This document shows positions 1-8,213 of a stretch of DNA of 64,000 nucleotides, piece by piece. The notes beneath the pieces were generated by a model, which worked only from the letters and a program-made list of their open reading frames with translations, ran no database searches and was not told the origin of the DNA. Both the position numbers and the translations under genes were made by a program. Origin of the DNA: Anaerococcus vaginalis. GTDB lineage: Bacteria > Bacillota > Clostridia > Tissierellales > Peptoniphilaceae. The first letter of the stretch is position 1, and each line of letters begins with the position of its first letter. The stretch lies in assembly GCF_000307225.1 (NCBI RefSeq), contig NZ_HE978616.1:272647-336646 (forward strand), written 5' to 3'.

Positions 1-69
1 GTGGTCAACGTGTCCAATTGTACCAATATTAATATGTGGTTTACTTCTTTCAAATTGTTCTTTACTCAT
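1..69 (-). CDS. tuf: elongation factor Tu, N-terminal fragment cut by window edge
   Basis: Only the first 23 codons lie in the window; the gene continues beyond position 1. The peptide begins MSKEQFERSKPHINIGTIGH, the near-invariant EF-Tu start, ending just inside the GHVDH part of the P-loop region. EF-Tu is the GTPase that carries aminoacyl-tRNA to the ribosome. The ATG at 67-69 is preceded by AGGAGGAAAC, a strong ribosome site. It is divergent from the adjacent tRNA-Thr gene. The identity is sure; nothing can be said about the rest of the protein. Confidence 0.95.
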   Translation of the reverse strand, partial: MSKEQFERSKPHINIGTIGHVDH

Positions 70-169
70 TGTTTCCTCCTAAATATTATAAGATTACTAT
101 ACCATAAATTTAATAAATTTTCTACAATTATCTCCACTATACTGTCTTTTTTGAATAATTAAAAATAAT

Positions 170-197
170 TTGCAAAATTTTTTTTCTATGGTATATT
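170..197 (+). promoter_or_regulatory. promoter of tRNA-Thr
   Basis: A TTGCAA -35 (170-175), a 16-bp spacer and a TATATT -10 (192-197) lie just upstream of the tRNA at 207. Predicted from consensus only. Confidence 0.6.
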
Positions 198-206
198 ACA
201 CTTAGT

Positions 207-282
207 GCCACTTTAGCTCAGTCGGTAGAGCGCATCCATGGTAAGGATGAGGTCCTCAGTTCGATCCTGGGAAGTGGCTCCA
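207..282 (+). tRNA. tRNA-Thr (anticodon GGT)
   Basis: A complete 76-nt cloverleaf is visible. The acceptor arms GCCACTT and AAGTGGC pair, followed by a discriminator T and an encoded CCA. The D-arm has GCTC/GAGC, and the T-arm CTCAG/CTGGG closes a TTCGATC loop. The anticodon stem CATCC/GGATG holds loop ATGGTAA, giving anticodon GGT, which reads the Thr codons ACC and ACT. Confidence 0.96.
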
Positions 283-406
283 TTTTTTTGCTTATTTTTA
301 ATTTTTTATAATTTTCCAAAATTTTAATTTCATTATTTTTCCTTAATAACTTAATTTATTTTTGAAAATATTATATTGAAAATTCTTTTTATAAATTTTC
401 TAATAA

Positions 407-446
407 AAAAATCAAGCTAATTTTTTTGTGAGCTTGATTTTTTATT
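407..446 (-). terminator. intrinsic terminator after uraA
   Basis: AAATCAAGCT and AGCTTGATTT form a stem around an AT-rich loop, with T-rich tracts on both strands. It sits directly after the uraA stop and could also stop transcription leaving tRNA-Thr. Confidence 0.8.
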
Positions 447-455
447 TTATAATAT

Positions 456-1721
456 TTAATTGTTTATTAGGTTTAATTTTCTAAGCAAGGTTAAAAATGC
501 TGAGAGTAAAACTGCTACTACTGATGCTAGTACCATACCTTGTAAATGAATTGAACCGAATTTTATTGATAATCCTGATAAACCTGCTATAAATATTGTT
601 GATGTTAGGATTAGATTTATTGCTTTTGAATAGTCTACTTTTTGGTCTACTAGTAATCTTATTCCACTTGTTCCTATCATTCCGTACAATAGGAAAGTTA
701 CTCCTCCTATTACATCTCCTGGTATTGTTTGGATTAGGGCTGCTAGGGGTCCTATAAACGCCATAAGTATTGATATAATTGCTGCTGCTCCAATAACTTG
801 GACTGAATACACTCCTGTTATTGCCATAACTCCTATATTTTCTCCATATGTTGTTGTTGGAACTCCTCCTACAAGTCCTGATAGAGCTGATGAGAAATTA
901 TCTGCAAATATTGATCTATGAAGTCCTGGATCTTCTAGTAAATTTCTTCCTATAATATTACTTGTTACTACTTGGTGAGAAATGTGCTCACTTGTTATTA
1001 CTAATATTACTGGTAACATTGACAAAATTGCTTCCATTGAAAACTTTGGTGCTGAAAAATTTGGTAGGGTAAATAATTTTGCTTGTAAAACTGGAGTAAA
1101 ATCTACCATTCCAAAGAAAATTGAACATACATAACCAACTATTATCGCTATTAAAATTGGAATTGTTGAAAAGAATCCTTTAAAGGAAACTGATCCAATT
1201 ATCGCTGTAAAAAGTGTAATTCCAAATATTATAAAATCTTTATAATTTGCTGAATCTGTCATTATATTTGCTCCGATTGAACCACCTGTTACTGTGTTTC
1301 CTGCAAGCTCAAATCCTATTAGGGCAACAACTGATCCCATAGCTGCTGGTGGCAAAACTATATCTATCCATCCTATTCCGAATTTATAAATTACATATGC
1401 CAAAAAACATCCCAGAATTCCGACCACAATAAAAGCACCTTGAGCGTATTGAAATCCTTGACTTGCAATAATAGCTGTTCCTGGTGCTAAAAATGCAAAT
1501 GATGAACCCAAATAAGCTGGTGCTTTCTTTTTTGTAAATAATATAAATAATAATGTTCCGATACCATTCATAAAAAGTACTATTCCTGGATTTATTTTAA
1601 ATAAAATTGGGACTAATACACTTGCTCCAAACATTGCAAAGGTGTGTTGGATTGAAAGTGGTAGTAATAATCTAAATGGTAACTTATCTTCTACATGGTA
1701 AATTTTTTTCGAATTTTTCAT
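456..1721 (-). CDS. uraA: uracil permease (NCS2 / uracil-xanthine permease family)
   Basis: Imports uracil, probably by proton symport, in the cell membrane. The 421-residue length and about 14 hydrophobic segments fit NCS2 carriers. The family region with SEHISHQVV followed by GGVPTTTYGENIGVMAITGV is clear around residues 240-300. The ATG at 1721 follows AAGGAGGCATT, a good ribosome site. It is a single gene with its own promoter and terminator. No PyrR-type attenuator is visible in the short leader. Uracil is the likeliest substrate, but xanthine or a mixed specificity cannot be excluded by reading. Confidence 0.9.
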   Translation of the reverse strand: MKNSKKIYHVEDKLPFRLLLPLSIQHTFAMFGASVLVPILFKINPGIVLFMNGIGTLLFILFTKKKAPAYLGSSFAFLAPGTAIIASQGFQYAQGAFIVVGILGCFLAYVIYKFGIGWIDIVLPPAAMGSVVALIGFELAGNTVTGGSIGANIMTDSANYKDFIIFGITLFTAIIGSVSFKGFFSTIPILIAIIVGYVCSIFFGMVDFTPVLQAKLFTLPNFSAPKFSMEAILSMLPVILVITSEHISHQVVTSNIIGRNLLEDPGLHRSIFADNFSSALSGLVGGVPTTTYGENIGVMAITGVYSVQVIGAAAIISILMAFIGPLAALIQTIPGDVIGGVTFLLYGMIGTSGIRLLVDQKVDYSKAINLILTSTIFIAGLSGLSIKFGSIHLQGMVLASVVAVLLSAFLTLLRKLNLINN

Positions 1722-1748
1722 AATGCCTCCTTATATACATCAAGAATT

Positions 1749-1777
1749 ATACTAGCAAAAATTATAGAAATTGTCAA
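1749..1777 (-). promoter_or_regulatory. uraA promoter with extended -10
   Basis: On the minus strand a TTGACA -35 (1772-1777), a 17-bp spacer and a TGC-TAGTAT extended -10 (1749-1754) lie about 30 bases before the start codon. Confidence 0.65.
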
Positions 1778-1842
1778 TTTTTTCCTTATTTTTCTTTATT
1801 AAAATATCTTATTATTTTGTAAAATTTTCATAATTTTGGCAA

Positions 1843-1871
1843 ATAAAAAACCCAGTCTAAGCTGGGTTTTG
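1843..1871 (-). terminator. intrinsic terminator after ferredoxin
   Basis: AAAACCCAG and CTGGGTTTT form a 9-bp stem with loop TCTAAG. On the minus strand a T-rich run follows. It lies about 20 bases beyond the ferredoxin stop. Confidence 0.85.
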
Positions 1872-1888
1872 TTTTTTATGTATATATT

Positions 1889-2065
1889 TTATTCTGCTGG
1901 TGAGATTGCTTCTACTGGACAAACTGCTGAACATGATCCACAATCGATGCAAGAATCTTCATCTATTTCGTAAGCTGCATCTCCTTGTTCAATAGCTTGA
2001 ACTGGACATTCACCTTCGCATGATCCACATGATATACATGTATTTTCATCTATTCTATAAGCCAT
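1889..2065 (-). CDS. 2[4Fe-4S] clostridial-type ferredoxin
   Basis: A 58-residue protein that begins MAYRIDENTCISCGSCEGEC. Two clusters of the form CxxCxxCxxxCP are complete: C-I-S-C-G-S-C-E-G-E-C-P near residues 10-21 and C-I-D-C-G-S-C-S-A-V-C-P near 39-50. These bind two [4Fe-4S] clusters for low-potential electron transfer, typically to pyruvate:ferredoxin oxidoreductase or hydrogenase in anaerobes. The ATG at 2065 follows GAGGAGGTAAAATT. It is monocistronic with a consensus promoter and a terminator, as expected for an abundant protein. Confidence 0.96.
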   Translation of the reverse strand: MAYRIDENTCISCGSCEGECPVQAIEQGDAAYEIDEDSCIDCGSCSAVCPVEAISPAE

Positions 2066-2094
2066 AATTTTACCTCCTCATTTGTTATATCATT

Positions 2095-2123
2095 ATTATA
2101 GTTGTTTACTTTATTAATGTCAA
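2095..2123 (-). promoter_or_regulatory. ferredoxin promoter, near-perfect consensus
   Basis: TTGACA (2118-2123), a 17-bp spacer and TATAAT (2095-2100) on the minus strand. Both hexamers match the sigma-A consensus exactly. Confidence 0.8.
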
Positions 2124-2150
2124 ATGATAGTAAATATCAATATTTTTTCT

Positions 2151-2968
2151 TTAATTCAAATCTATTTTTCTGATTTCTTTAGGACAATAAGTTTTTTCAA
2201 TTTCTGTATCATCTTCTTCGATTCTTACTCTTATTTTACATTTTTCTTTTACGTAATTATTTTCTATAACCACTCCCAATCCATCTTCTGTTTCTACTCT
2301 ATCTCCAACTTTCGGCATAGACTTTTTTGCTATTTTATAATTTTCATTTTCGTATGATAAACAGCACATTAGCCTTCCACAAAGTCCTGATATTTTATTT
2401 GGATCTAGGGTTATGTCTTGTTCTTTTGCCATTTTTATTGATAAGGGTTGAAAATCGCTTAAGAATCTTGCACAACAGCATTTTTGCCCACAAATTCCTA
2501 CGCTTGAAACCAATTTTGCATGATCTCTTACTCCAATTTGTCTAAGCTCAATCCTATTTCTATAAATTGATGCAAGATCTTTTACTAATTTTCTAAAATC
2601 CACCCTATTGTTTGATGAAAAATATATGAGAAGTTTTTTTCTATCAAGAGTAAATTCTGCTTCTATTGCATGAAGATTTAATCCAAGTTTATCTGCCTTT
2701 TTTTGGCATATTTCTACAGCTTCAACAGCATCTTCTTTATTTTTTCATATTCTAAAAGGTCTTTTTTGTTAGCTTTTCTTATTATATCATTTAGGTCATG
2801 TTCAAATTCATCTTTATTTATTTCTTTTATCGGTGTTTTTACAATACCAATTTCTATGCAAGAATTTGAACTTACAATAACCTTATCTCCAATATTTAAT
2901 TCAAAATCTAGTGGATTATAATAATATATTTTCCCTGTTTTTTTAAAGCTTATCCCTACTACCTTCAA
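2151..2968 (-). pseudogene. ricT: RicT/YaaT family protein (PSP1 domain), frameshifted as assembled
   Basis: RicT (YaaT) is a cytosolic Fe-S protein. In Bacillus it forms the RicAFT complex, which influences RNase Y and mRNA maturation. The N-terminal piece (KVVGISFKKTGKIYYYNP) and the C-terminal piece (VDFRKLVKDL, then IELRQIGVRD, a C-G-x-x-C-C-C segment and SGLCGRLMCC) are in different frames. Translation between them gives DAVEAVEICQKKADKLGL and onward, so the protein is whole if one A is added to the A6 run at 2740-2745. Corrected length is 272 residues, normal for the family. The best start is TTG at 2968 after GAGAGGGG, overlapping the end of holB. It is the last gene of the tmk-darA-holB-ricT operon. 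Most likely a sequencing error. Confidence 0.88.
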
Positions 2969-3772
2969 TACTTTTCCCCTCTCTATATATAAAAATAAGA
3001 AAATTTTCAACGGATATGTCGAAATTTGCATTATTTTTAAATCCTTTTGTTATTTGCTCAATTTTTTTTATTATTTTATCTATAGAATCAAAAGGTAATT
3101 TTTCTATTTTTCTCAAATAAAACAATATTTTTTGATTTTCATTCAAATCTTCTTTATAGTATTTTAATTTTATCAAATTATTAAAAAATTTTAAAATTTC
3201 TATGAATAATTCTTCTTTATAATCCTTTGCTTTTGAAAAAAAATCCTTATTTTTGTAATAAAAAGAGAAATTCCCAGAAATTATTTCACTTAATATATAG
3301 TATAATTTTTCCCTATCTACAAATTCATTTTCTACTTGGCTTTTAAAGCTTATTATTTGACATCTTGACCTTATAGTTTTGAGCATACTATGGGCGTTGT
3401 TTGTAGTAAAAATAAGCATTATATAATCTTTGGCTTCTTCTATACTTTTTAAAAGGGCATTTGAGCTTTCTATACTCAAATTTTCACTATCTTTAATTAT
3501 ATATATTTTAATTTTTCCATTTGTAGGCCTAAGATACATATCTTTTATCAAAAGTCTTATGGTTTTTATGCTTATATTTTTTCTTTATCATCCTTTTTTA
3601 TTATTTCAAAATCAGGATTTTCTTCAAGTTTGGTATAAATATCAAACTTATTAAAAACTCTAGTAGAAAATTCCAATGCCTTATCCATACTACAAGTATA
3701 ATTTATTGATTCAAAGATATAGGCATGGGACAATCTATCATTTTTTATTTGATTTTCTAAAATTTCTGTCAT
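2943..3772 (-). pseudogene. holB: DNA polymerase III delta-prime subunit, frameshifted as assembled
   Basis: Clamp-loader subunit of the replicative polymerase. The N-terminal piece (3572-3772) starts MTEILENQIKNDRLSHAYIF. The C-terminal piece (2943-3551) has the family segments SNALLKSIEEA, then FTTN and the SRC motif IRSRCQ. They join as KEKNISIKTIRLLIKDMYLR if one A is added to the A6 run at 3577-3582. Corrected length is about 276 residues. The usual P-loop is absent: FESINYTCSMDK stands where GxxGxGK would be, a known tendency of delta-prime, which need not bind ATP. Its place between darA and ricT is typical of Firmicutes. The gene is essential, so the break is almost surely an error. 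Confidence 0.88.
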
Positions 3773-3773
3773 C

Positions 3774-4103
3774 TCAGATTCTTATATATTGGTCAACATC
3801 TAAAATAAATACTGTTGCTCCTCCAACATTTACGTCAACTGGAGCACTTGTAGCTAAAAGTGGGGAGTCTGCTGTTGGATTTATAACTGAAGATTGGGCT
3901 GTCCTTTTTTTGCAATTATCTTCTATAATTTGTTTTACTTCTTCAAGATCTTCCTCTTCAATTCCTATAAGAAGTGTTGTATTTCCTTCTCTCAAAAATC
4001 CACCTGTTGTCGCAAGTTTTGTTACTCTATATCTTTTTTCTGTCAAAGAGTCCATCAAAAAGCTCGCATCTGCATCTTGAACAATAGCTATTAAAAGTTT
4101 CAT
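3774..4103 (-). CDS. darA: cyclic-di-AMP receptor, PII-like (DarA/PstA, YaaQ)
   Basis: A 109-residue PII-like signalling protein that binds cyclic di-AMP as a trimer in the cytosol; its downstream partner is generally unknown. Family features are the start MKLLIAIVQDAD, then RVTKLATTGGFLREGNTTLL (the ligand loop) and the glycine-rich C-terminal strand NVGGATVFILDV. The ATG at 4103 follows AGGAGAAAA and overlaps the tmk stop as ATGA, so an upstream start is not needed. It lies one base before holB. The tmk-yaaQ-holB order is conserved in Firmicutes and supports the call. Confidence 0.93.
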   Translation of the reverse strand: MKLLIAIVQDADASFLMDSLTEKRYRVTKLATTGGFLREGNTTLLIGIEEEDLEEVKQIIEDNCKKRTAQSSVINPTADSPLLATSAPVDVNVGGATVFILDVDQYIRI

Positions 4104-4729
4104 TTTTTCTCCTTTAAATAAGTTTTTATAACATTTAAACAATTATCTACAACCGTATCTACGCTTTTGTTAGCATCAATAGAAATAATTTCATCCTTAA
4201 ATTTTTTAGATAAGGATATATATCCGTCATAAGTTTTTTTGTGAAAAGAATCATCCTCATTTTCCAAGCGATCCGAAATAAAATTTCTCCTTTTTCTATC
4301 AATCGCAGTTTTGTAGTCTATATTTAAAAATAAAGTAAAATCTGCCTTTACATCTCCTATAGCAAAATCATTTATATTTTTAATTTCATCAAGTCCAAGA
4401 TCTCTCCCTAAGCCTTGATATAACATAGAACTCATTACAAACCTATCGCAAAGAATAATTGCTCCTTTTTTCAATAAGGGTCTTAATTTTTCTTCAACTA
4501 ATTGAGCCCTGCTTGCAGCATATAAAAGAGCCTCACACCTTGCTGACATTTCTATATTTTCATTATCTAAAATAATTTCTCTAATTTTTTCTGATATATC
4601 GGTGCCACCAGGTTCTCTAAACTTATATATATCATACCCATCTTTCAAAAGTTTATTATAAACTTTTTCCAAAACAGTAGTTTTTCCAGAACCATCTGGA
4701 CCTTCAAATACAATTAATAAACCTTTCAT
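4100..4729 (-). CDS. tmk: thymidylate kinase
   Basis: Phosphorylates dTMP to dTDP in the cytosol, an essential step of dTTP synthesis. The P-loop EGPDGSGKTT is at residues 9-18, followed by KFREPGGTDISEKIR (dTMP site), the ILCDRFVMSS motif and a LID-type region near DRKRRNF. Length from the ATG at 4729 is 209 residues, standard. A TTG five codons upstream is possible but lies inside the -10 box. No ribosome site precedes the ATG; TATAAT ends only six bases before it, so the mRNA may be leaderless. First gene of the tmk-darA-holB-ricT operon. Confidence 0.94.
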   Translation of the reverse strand: MKGLLIVFEGPDGSGKTTVLEKVYNKLLKDGYDIYKFREPGGTDISEKIREIILDNENIEMSARCEALLYAASRAQLVEEKLRPLLKKGAIILCDRFVMSSMLYQGLGRDLGLDEIKNINDFAIGDVKADFTLFLNIDYKTAIDRKRRNFISDRLENEDDSFHKKTYDGYISLSKKFKDEIISIDANKSVDTVVDNCLNVIKTYLKEKK

Positions 4730-4735
4730 GCTTTT

Positions 4736-4741
4736 ATTATA
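4736..4741 (-). promoter_or_regulatory. -10 box of the tmk operon, possibly giving a leaderless mRNA
   Basis: TATAAT reads on the minus strand at 4741-4736. The base seven positions downstream is the A of the tmk start codon. No convincing -35 hexamer was seen at 16-18 bases upstream. Confidence 0.45.
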
Positions 4742-4794
4742 CAATAAATTGAAAAAAGATTAAAATTTGAAAAATAAGAAAAAATAAAATTTTC

Positions 4795-4821
4795 GAAAAA
4801 AAAAGACCGATAAAGGTCTTT
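4795..4821 (-). terminator. intrinsic terminator after rplY
   Basis: AAAGACC and GGTCTTT pair with loop TTATC. On the minus strand the stem is followed by a run of about nine T. Confidence 0.85.
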
Positions 4822-4832
4822 GTTTCTTTTAA

Positions 4833-5480
4833 TTATTCTTCGTCTGATTTTTCTTCAGTTTCACCAACAGTTGGTACGTCAGCAGCAGATCCGCTTTCAG
4901 CATTTTCATCAGCAACAACTTCTTCTTGAGGTTCTTGAAGTGAGCATACAACTTCATCTGCTTCTAATAAGATGTTAATATTTTCATTTTTAGCAATGTC
5001 AAGATCAGCTACTGTAAAAGCATCACCAATTTGCATTTCTGTTACTTCTAATTCAGCATATTGTGGAATATACATTGGTAAACATTCAACTTCAACTGTA
5101 TCAATATTTTGAACCAATACTGAAGGTTCAACCCTAATATCATCTCTTCCATTTAAGTAAACTGGTACTGTAACTCTTATAGCTTCCTTAGCATTAATTG
5201 CTTGGAAATCTACATGGAAAAATTGAGATTTGAATGGATGCATTTGATAATCTTTAATAAGTACCGGTATTTTTTCTCCATTAATATCTAAGTCAATAAT
5301 TGTAGATGTACCTGCTTGAGATAATACTTTTTCAAAATCTCTTGAAGTAAATTGTACATTTATATTTTCTTTATCTTTACCATATACAACACCTGGTACA
5401 ATAGCTTGTTGTCTAAGTTTATTAACTTTATTTTTTCCGACAGCTTCTCTTTTTTCTGAAACTAAAACTATATCTGCCAT
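4833..5480 (-). CDS. rplY: 50S ribosomal protein L25 / general stress protein Ctc
   Basis: Binds 5S rRNA in the large subunit; the long Ctc form is common in Gram-positives. The L25 domain spans about residues 1-95 (GKNKVNKLRQQAIVPGVVYG, LIKDYQMHP, HVDFQAI) and the TL5/Ctc beta domain about 96-185. A Glu-rich acidic tail (VGETEEKSDEE) ends the 215 residues. The ATG at 5480 follows TAAGGAGGAAACA. It is monocistronic with its own promoter and terminator, divergent from tpx. Confidence 0.95.
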   Translation of the reverse strand: MADIVLVSEKREAVGKNKVNKLRQQAIVPGVVYGKDKENINVQFTSRDFEKVLSQAGTSTIIDLDINGEKIPVLIKDYQMHPFKSQFFHVDFQAINAKEAIRVTVPVYLNGRDDIRVEPSVLVQNIDTVEVECLPMYIPQYAELEVTEMQIGDAFTVADLDIAKNENINILLEADEVVCSLQEPQEEVVADENAESGSAADVPTVGETEEKSDEE

Positions 5481-5518
5481 TGTTTCCTCCTTATTTTATC
5501 TAACTTTCATACTGATTA

Positions 5519-5547
5519 ATTATACCTTATTTAAAAGGATTTGACAA
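5519..5547 (-). promoter_or_regulatory. rplY promoter
   Basis: TTGTCA (5542-5547), a 17-bp spacer and TATAAT (5519-5524) on the minus strand, about 40 bases before the start codon. Confidence 0.75.
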
Positions 5548-5561
5548 TAACAATATTATTA

Positions 5562-5590
5562 TTTAAAAATTTTCAAAAAATGGGTATATT
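5562..5590 (+). promoter_or_regulatory. putative tpx promoter
   Basis: TTTAAA (5562-5567), a 17-bp spacer and TATATT (5585-5590). The -35 is weak. No clear PerR box was found. Confidence 0.45.
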
Positions 5591-5625
5591 AATATAGAAA
5601 CAATTATACATTTTAGGAGGTATAA

Positions 5626-6138
5626 ATGACAGAAAGAAAGAAAAAATTTGGTGAAGAAGAAATCACAGTAATAGGAGAAGAATTAAAAATTGGAGATATA
5701 GCTCCTGACTTTAAGGCAATAAACAACGACTTGTCAGAATATGATTTTTATAAAGCAGAAGAAGGAAAAATAAAAATTCTTTCAGTAGTGCCATCTCTTG
5801 ACACATCAGTTTGTGAAATTCAAACTACAAAATTTAACAAGGCTGCTGCAGAAATCAGTCCTGACGTTTCAATTGTAACAATATCAAACGACCTTCCATT
5901 TGCCCAAGCAAGATTTTGCTCAGCAAAAGGAATTGACCAAGTAAAAACAGTTTCCGATTATAATTTTTTAGATTTTGCAAAAAAATATGCAACCTTAATC
6001 AAGGAATTAAAATTGCAAAATAGAGCAGTTTTCGTTGTAGACAAAGACAATAAATTAGTTCATGTAGAATACTTAGAACAAAATACACAACTTCCAGACT
6101 ACAAAGCTGCCCTAGAAGCTGCAAAAAAATTAGTATAA
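5626..6138 (+). CDS. tpx: thiol peroxidase (Tpx, atypical 2-Cys peroxiredoxin)
   Basis: Reduces hydrogen and lipid peroxides in the cytosol using thioredoxin. The peroxidatic Cys63 lies in PSLDTSVCEIQT and the resolving Cys98 in FAQARFCSAKGI, the spacing expected for Tpx (Cys61/Cys95 in E. coli). Length 170 residues is normal. The ATG at 5626 follows TTTTAGGAGGTATAA. It is a single gene, divergent from rplY, closed by a strong terminator. It provides oxygen tolerance for what looks like an anaerobe. Confidence 0.95.
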   Translation: MTERKKKFGEEEITVIGEELKIGDIAPDFKAINNDLSEYDFYKAEEGKIKILSVVPSLDTSVCEIQTTKFNKAAAEISPDVSIVTISNDLPFAQARFCSAKGIDQVKTVSDYNFLDFAKKYATLIKELKLQNRAVFVVDKDNKLVHVEYLEQNTQLPDYKAALEAAKKLV

Positions 6139-6163
6139 AAAAAATAAATCTTTAAAATCACAA

Positions 6164-6216
6164 AAAAAGGCTATGTAAAATTAATTTTTAAAAATCAATT
6201 TTACATAGCCTTTTAA
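6164..6216 (+). terminator. intrinsic terminator after tpx, probably bidirectional
   Basis: A long stem, AAAGGCTATGTAAAATT with its complement, surrounds an AT-rich loop and ends in TTTT. The convergent FemAB gene stops about 75 bases further on and may share it. Confidence 0.8.
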
Positions 6217-6292
6217 ATTGAAAATTTAAAAAACAAAGACAAAGCAAATTATAATTTATTTTGCTTTTGCTTATAAAATATATATTAAAAAA

Positions 6293-7288
6293 TTATTTAG
6301 TAATTAAAAACTCTTTATAAGCATCCTTATCATAGACCACATCAAGCTCGCCAATATAGGCTGTAAATTTATCTGGATAGCAGAAATTTTCTTTAAATGA
6401 ATAAAGACCATCTGCCTTGTCTAAAGAAAATACTCCACCTAAATCTAGTTTTTTGTAATTATTTTTTATTCCATATTTTATCTCTTCCCATAACATATTA
6501 TAATTAGGCATTAAGTTTCTTTTTTCATTTGAACTTGCAGCATATAAATACATCAATTTATCTTTATATGGAACTAATATTGAAGCAGATAAAGCCTCAT
6601 CCTCAAGATACGTAGTAAATACTTGAGCATTCATATATTCTATAAGCCTTTCAAAGTATTCTTTAGGTCTATATGTAATCCCTTGCCTTTTAGCCATTAT
6701 TTCTGTTAATTCATAAAATTTATCTAAGGTTTTTTCATTAGTTTCCATCTTAGTTATAATATTAGATCTTATAGATTTTCTTATACCATATCTACCATTA
6801 CTTGAAAAATTCTTAAAAATTTTATCTTCATCACCTAAACTCAAATCAACAACCATATTATATCTTGGTTGGGTAAAAGATCTAATAGGATCGCAGACAG
6901 ATCTAAAATCATAGCCTAATTTTTTATATTCATAAATTGCTCTTTCATCAAATTCAAGCTCTGGATCTATTCTCAAAAGAAAAGCATCATATTTTTCTTT
7001 TAAAGGCTCTGCTTCTTTAATAAGCCTATCAACCAATTTATAATCTCTAAAATCGCAAACTGGACCCCTTGGGGCATATAAAAAGTGCTTTCCATTTTTA
7101 TTTTTCACTCCTAAAACTGTCATAGCTGCTACTATTTGTTTATTAGGTTGCTCAACATATACAAAATCACAAGTCCAATTATTCTTAACCTTAGCCCAAG
7201 AAGGATCTTGATAAAATTTTGTATATGGAGATTTATCTAAATAATCTTTATATCTTTTAAAATCTTTTTCTGAATTTACAATTGGCAT
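6293..7288 (-). CDS. FemAB family peptidoglycan aminoacyltransferase
   Basis: FemABX/MurM-type enzymes add amino acids from aminoacyl-tRNA to the peptidoglycan cross-bridge at the inner membrane face. The 331-residue protein has the two GNAT-like lobes: YTKFYQDPSWAKVK near the start, FLYAPRGPVCD around residue 95, and the second-lobe run GIRKSIRSNI, LYAASSNEKRNLMPNYNMLW and LDLGGVF near 250-295. The ATG at 7288 follows CAAGGAGATAAAA. The helical tRNA-binding arm of staphylococcal FemA seems short. The amino acid added (Gly, Ala, Ser or D-Asp) cannot be told from sequence. Confidence 0.88.
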   Translation of the reverse strand: MPIVNSEKDFKRYKDYLDKSPYTKFYQDPSWAKVKNNWTCDFVYVEQPNKQIVAAMTVLGVKNKNGKHFLYAPRGPVCDFRDYKLVDRLIKEAEPLKEKYDAFLLRIDPELEFDERAIYEYKKLGYDFRSVCDPIRSFTQPRYNMVVDLSLGDEDKIFKNFSSNGRYGIRKSIRSNIITKMETNEKTLDKFYELTEIMAKRQGITYRPKEYFERLIEYMNAQVFTTYLEDEALSASILVPYKDKLMYLYAASSNEKRNLMPNYNMLWEEIKYGIKNNYKKLDLGGVFSLDKADGLYSFKENFCYPDKFTAYIGELDVVYDKDAYKEFLITK

Positions 7289-7362
7289 TTTTATCTCCTT
7301 GTATAAATAAACTAATATTCAAAGTTACTTGTGCTTATTACTATACTTTAAAATCATATTTT

Positions 7363-8162
7363 TTAAATACCAGACCTATCTAGCAATCTTTCAATTAAAG
7401 ATAAGGTGGTAATACTTGCAACACCATTTTTGCAAGTTACAATATTAACATCAAGATTTTCTAAACTTTTATAATCAATATCACCATACATTTTTCCATC
7501 TACAAAACTTGTTCCTACATCAATTATAACTTGCCCATCCCTAAAATATTTATCATCATAATAATTAGGCTTACCAATTGCTGAAATAAAAATATCAGAA
7601 TTTTTTATTTTTTCTATTTGATTTTTTGTTTTTGAATTAAAAAGAGTAACACAAGCTTTTTTATAATTCAGATACATTGCCAAAGGCTTTCCAATTACAT
7701 TTGTCGAATTTGCAATAATTACATTTTTTGCTTCTAAATCCAGTTTCATATAATCAATAAATTTAATTATAGACCTTGCAGTTTGAGGCAAATTTTCAAA
7801 TTTTTTGTCCATAATCTTTCCCAAAGAATCATACCTAAATCCATCCAAATCATCAAAAGGCATATTTTCCCTTAAATAATTTATATCCGTATTTTTTGCT
7901 AAAGGTTGGAGAACAATAAAGCCATCAATATTTTTAAATTTTTACAATAATCTATAATATCTTTGTGATTTTCATTAGAAGAAAATTCTTTATCATGATA
8001 ATCTATTTTAAATTCCTCACATCTTTTAATTATCGCATTTTTATATTGCCTAACTGCCTTATCCTCTCCTTGAGAAAGTAGTAAAATTTTTTTATTTTTT
8101 TGACAAGTATTTATTTTTTCTATTAAATTATTTTTTATTTCATTTGATTTTATAATTTTCAT
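7363..8162 (-). pseudogene. folD: FolD, methylene-THF dehydrogenase/cyclohydrolase, frameshifted as assembled
   Basis: Bifunctional one-carbon enzyme interconverting 5,10-methylene- and 10-formyl-THF. The N-terminal piece (to 7899) carries the lysine region QYKNAIIKRCEEF. The C-terminal piece (7363-7863) carries the Rossmann half with NSTNVIGKPLA, then SAIGKPNYY and the end motif NGVASITTLSLIERLL. The missing link reads NIDGFIVLQPLAKNTDINYL if one A is added to the A5 run at 7931-7935. That restores the DG-x-x-V-Q-L-P-like motif. The start is ATG at 8162 with AAGGTG upstream. Probably intact in the organism. It supplies methylene-THF to the metF found at 28182. Confidence 0.87.
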
Positions 8163-8172
8163 AATTTTCACC

Positions 8173-8206
8173 TTAAAAAAAACACCCCTAAGGGTGTTTT
8201 TTTTTC
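8173..8206 (-). terminator. intrinsic terminator after the NlpC/P60 gene
   Basis: ACACCC and GGGTGT pair around a short loop with T/A runs of eight or nine on both sides. It is the only separation between the hydrolase gene and folD. Confidence 0.85.
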
Positions 8207-8213
8207 ATTTTAA

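Noticed and set aside
5540-5567. PerR box before tpx
   Set aside because: The AT-rich stretch does not match the 7-1-7 pattern at enough positions.
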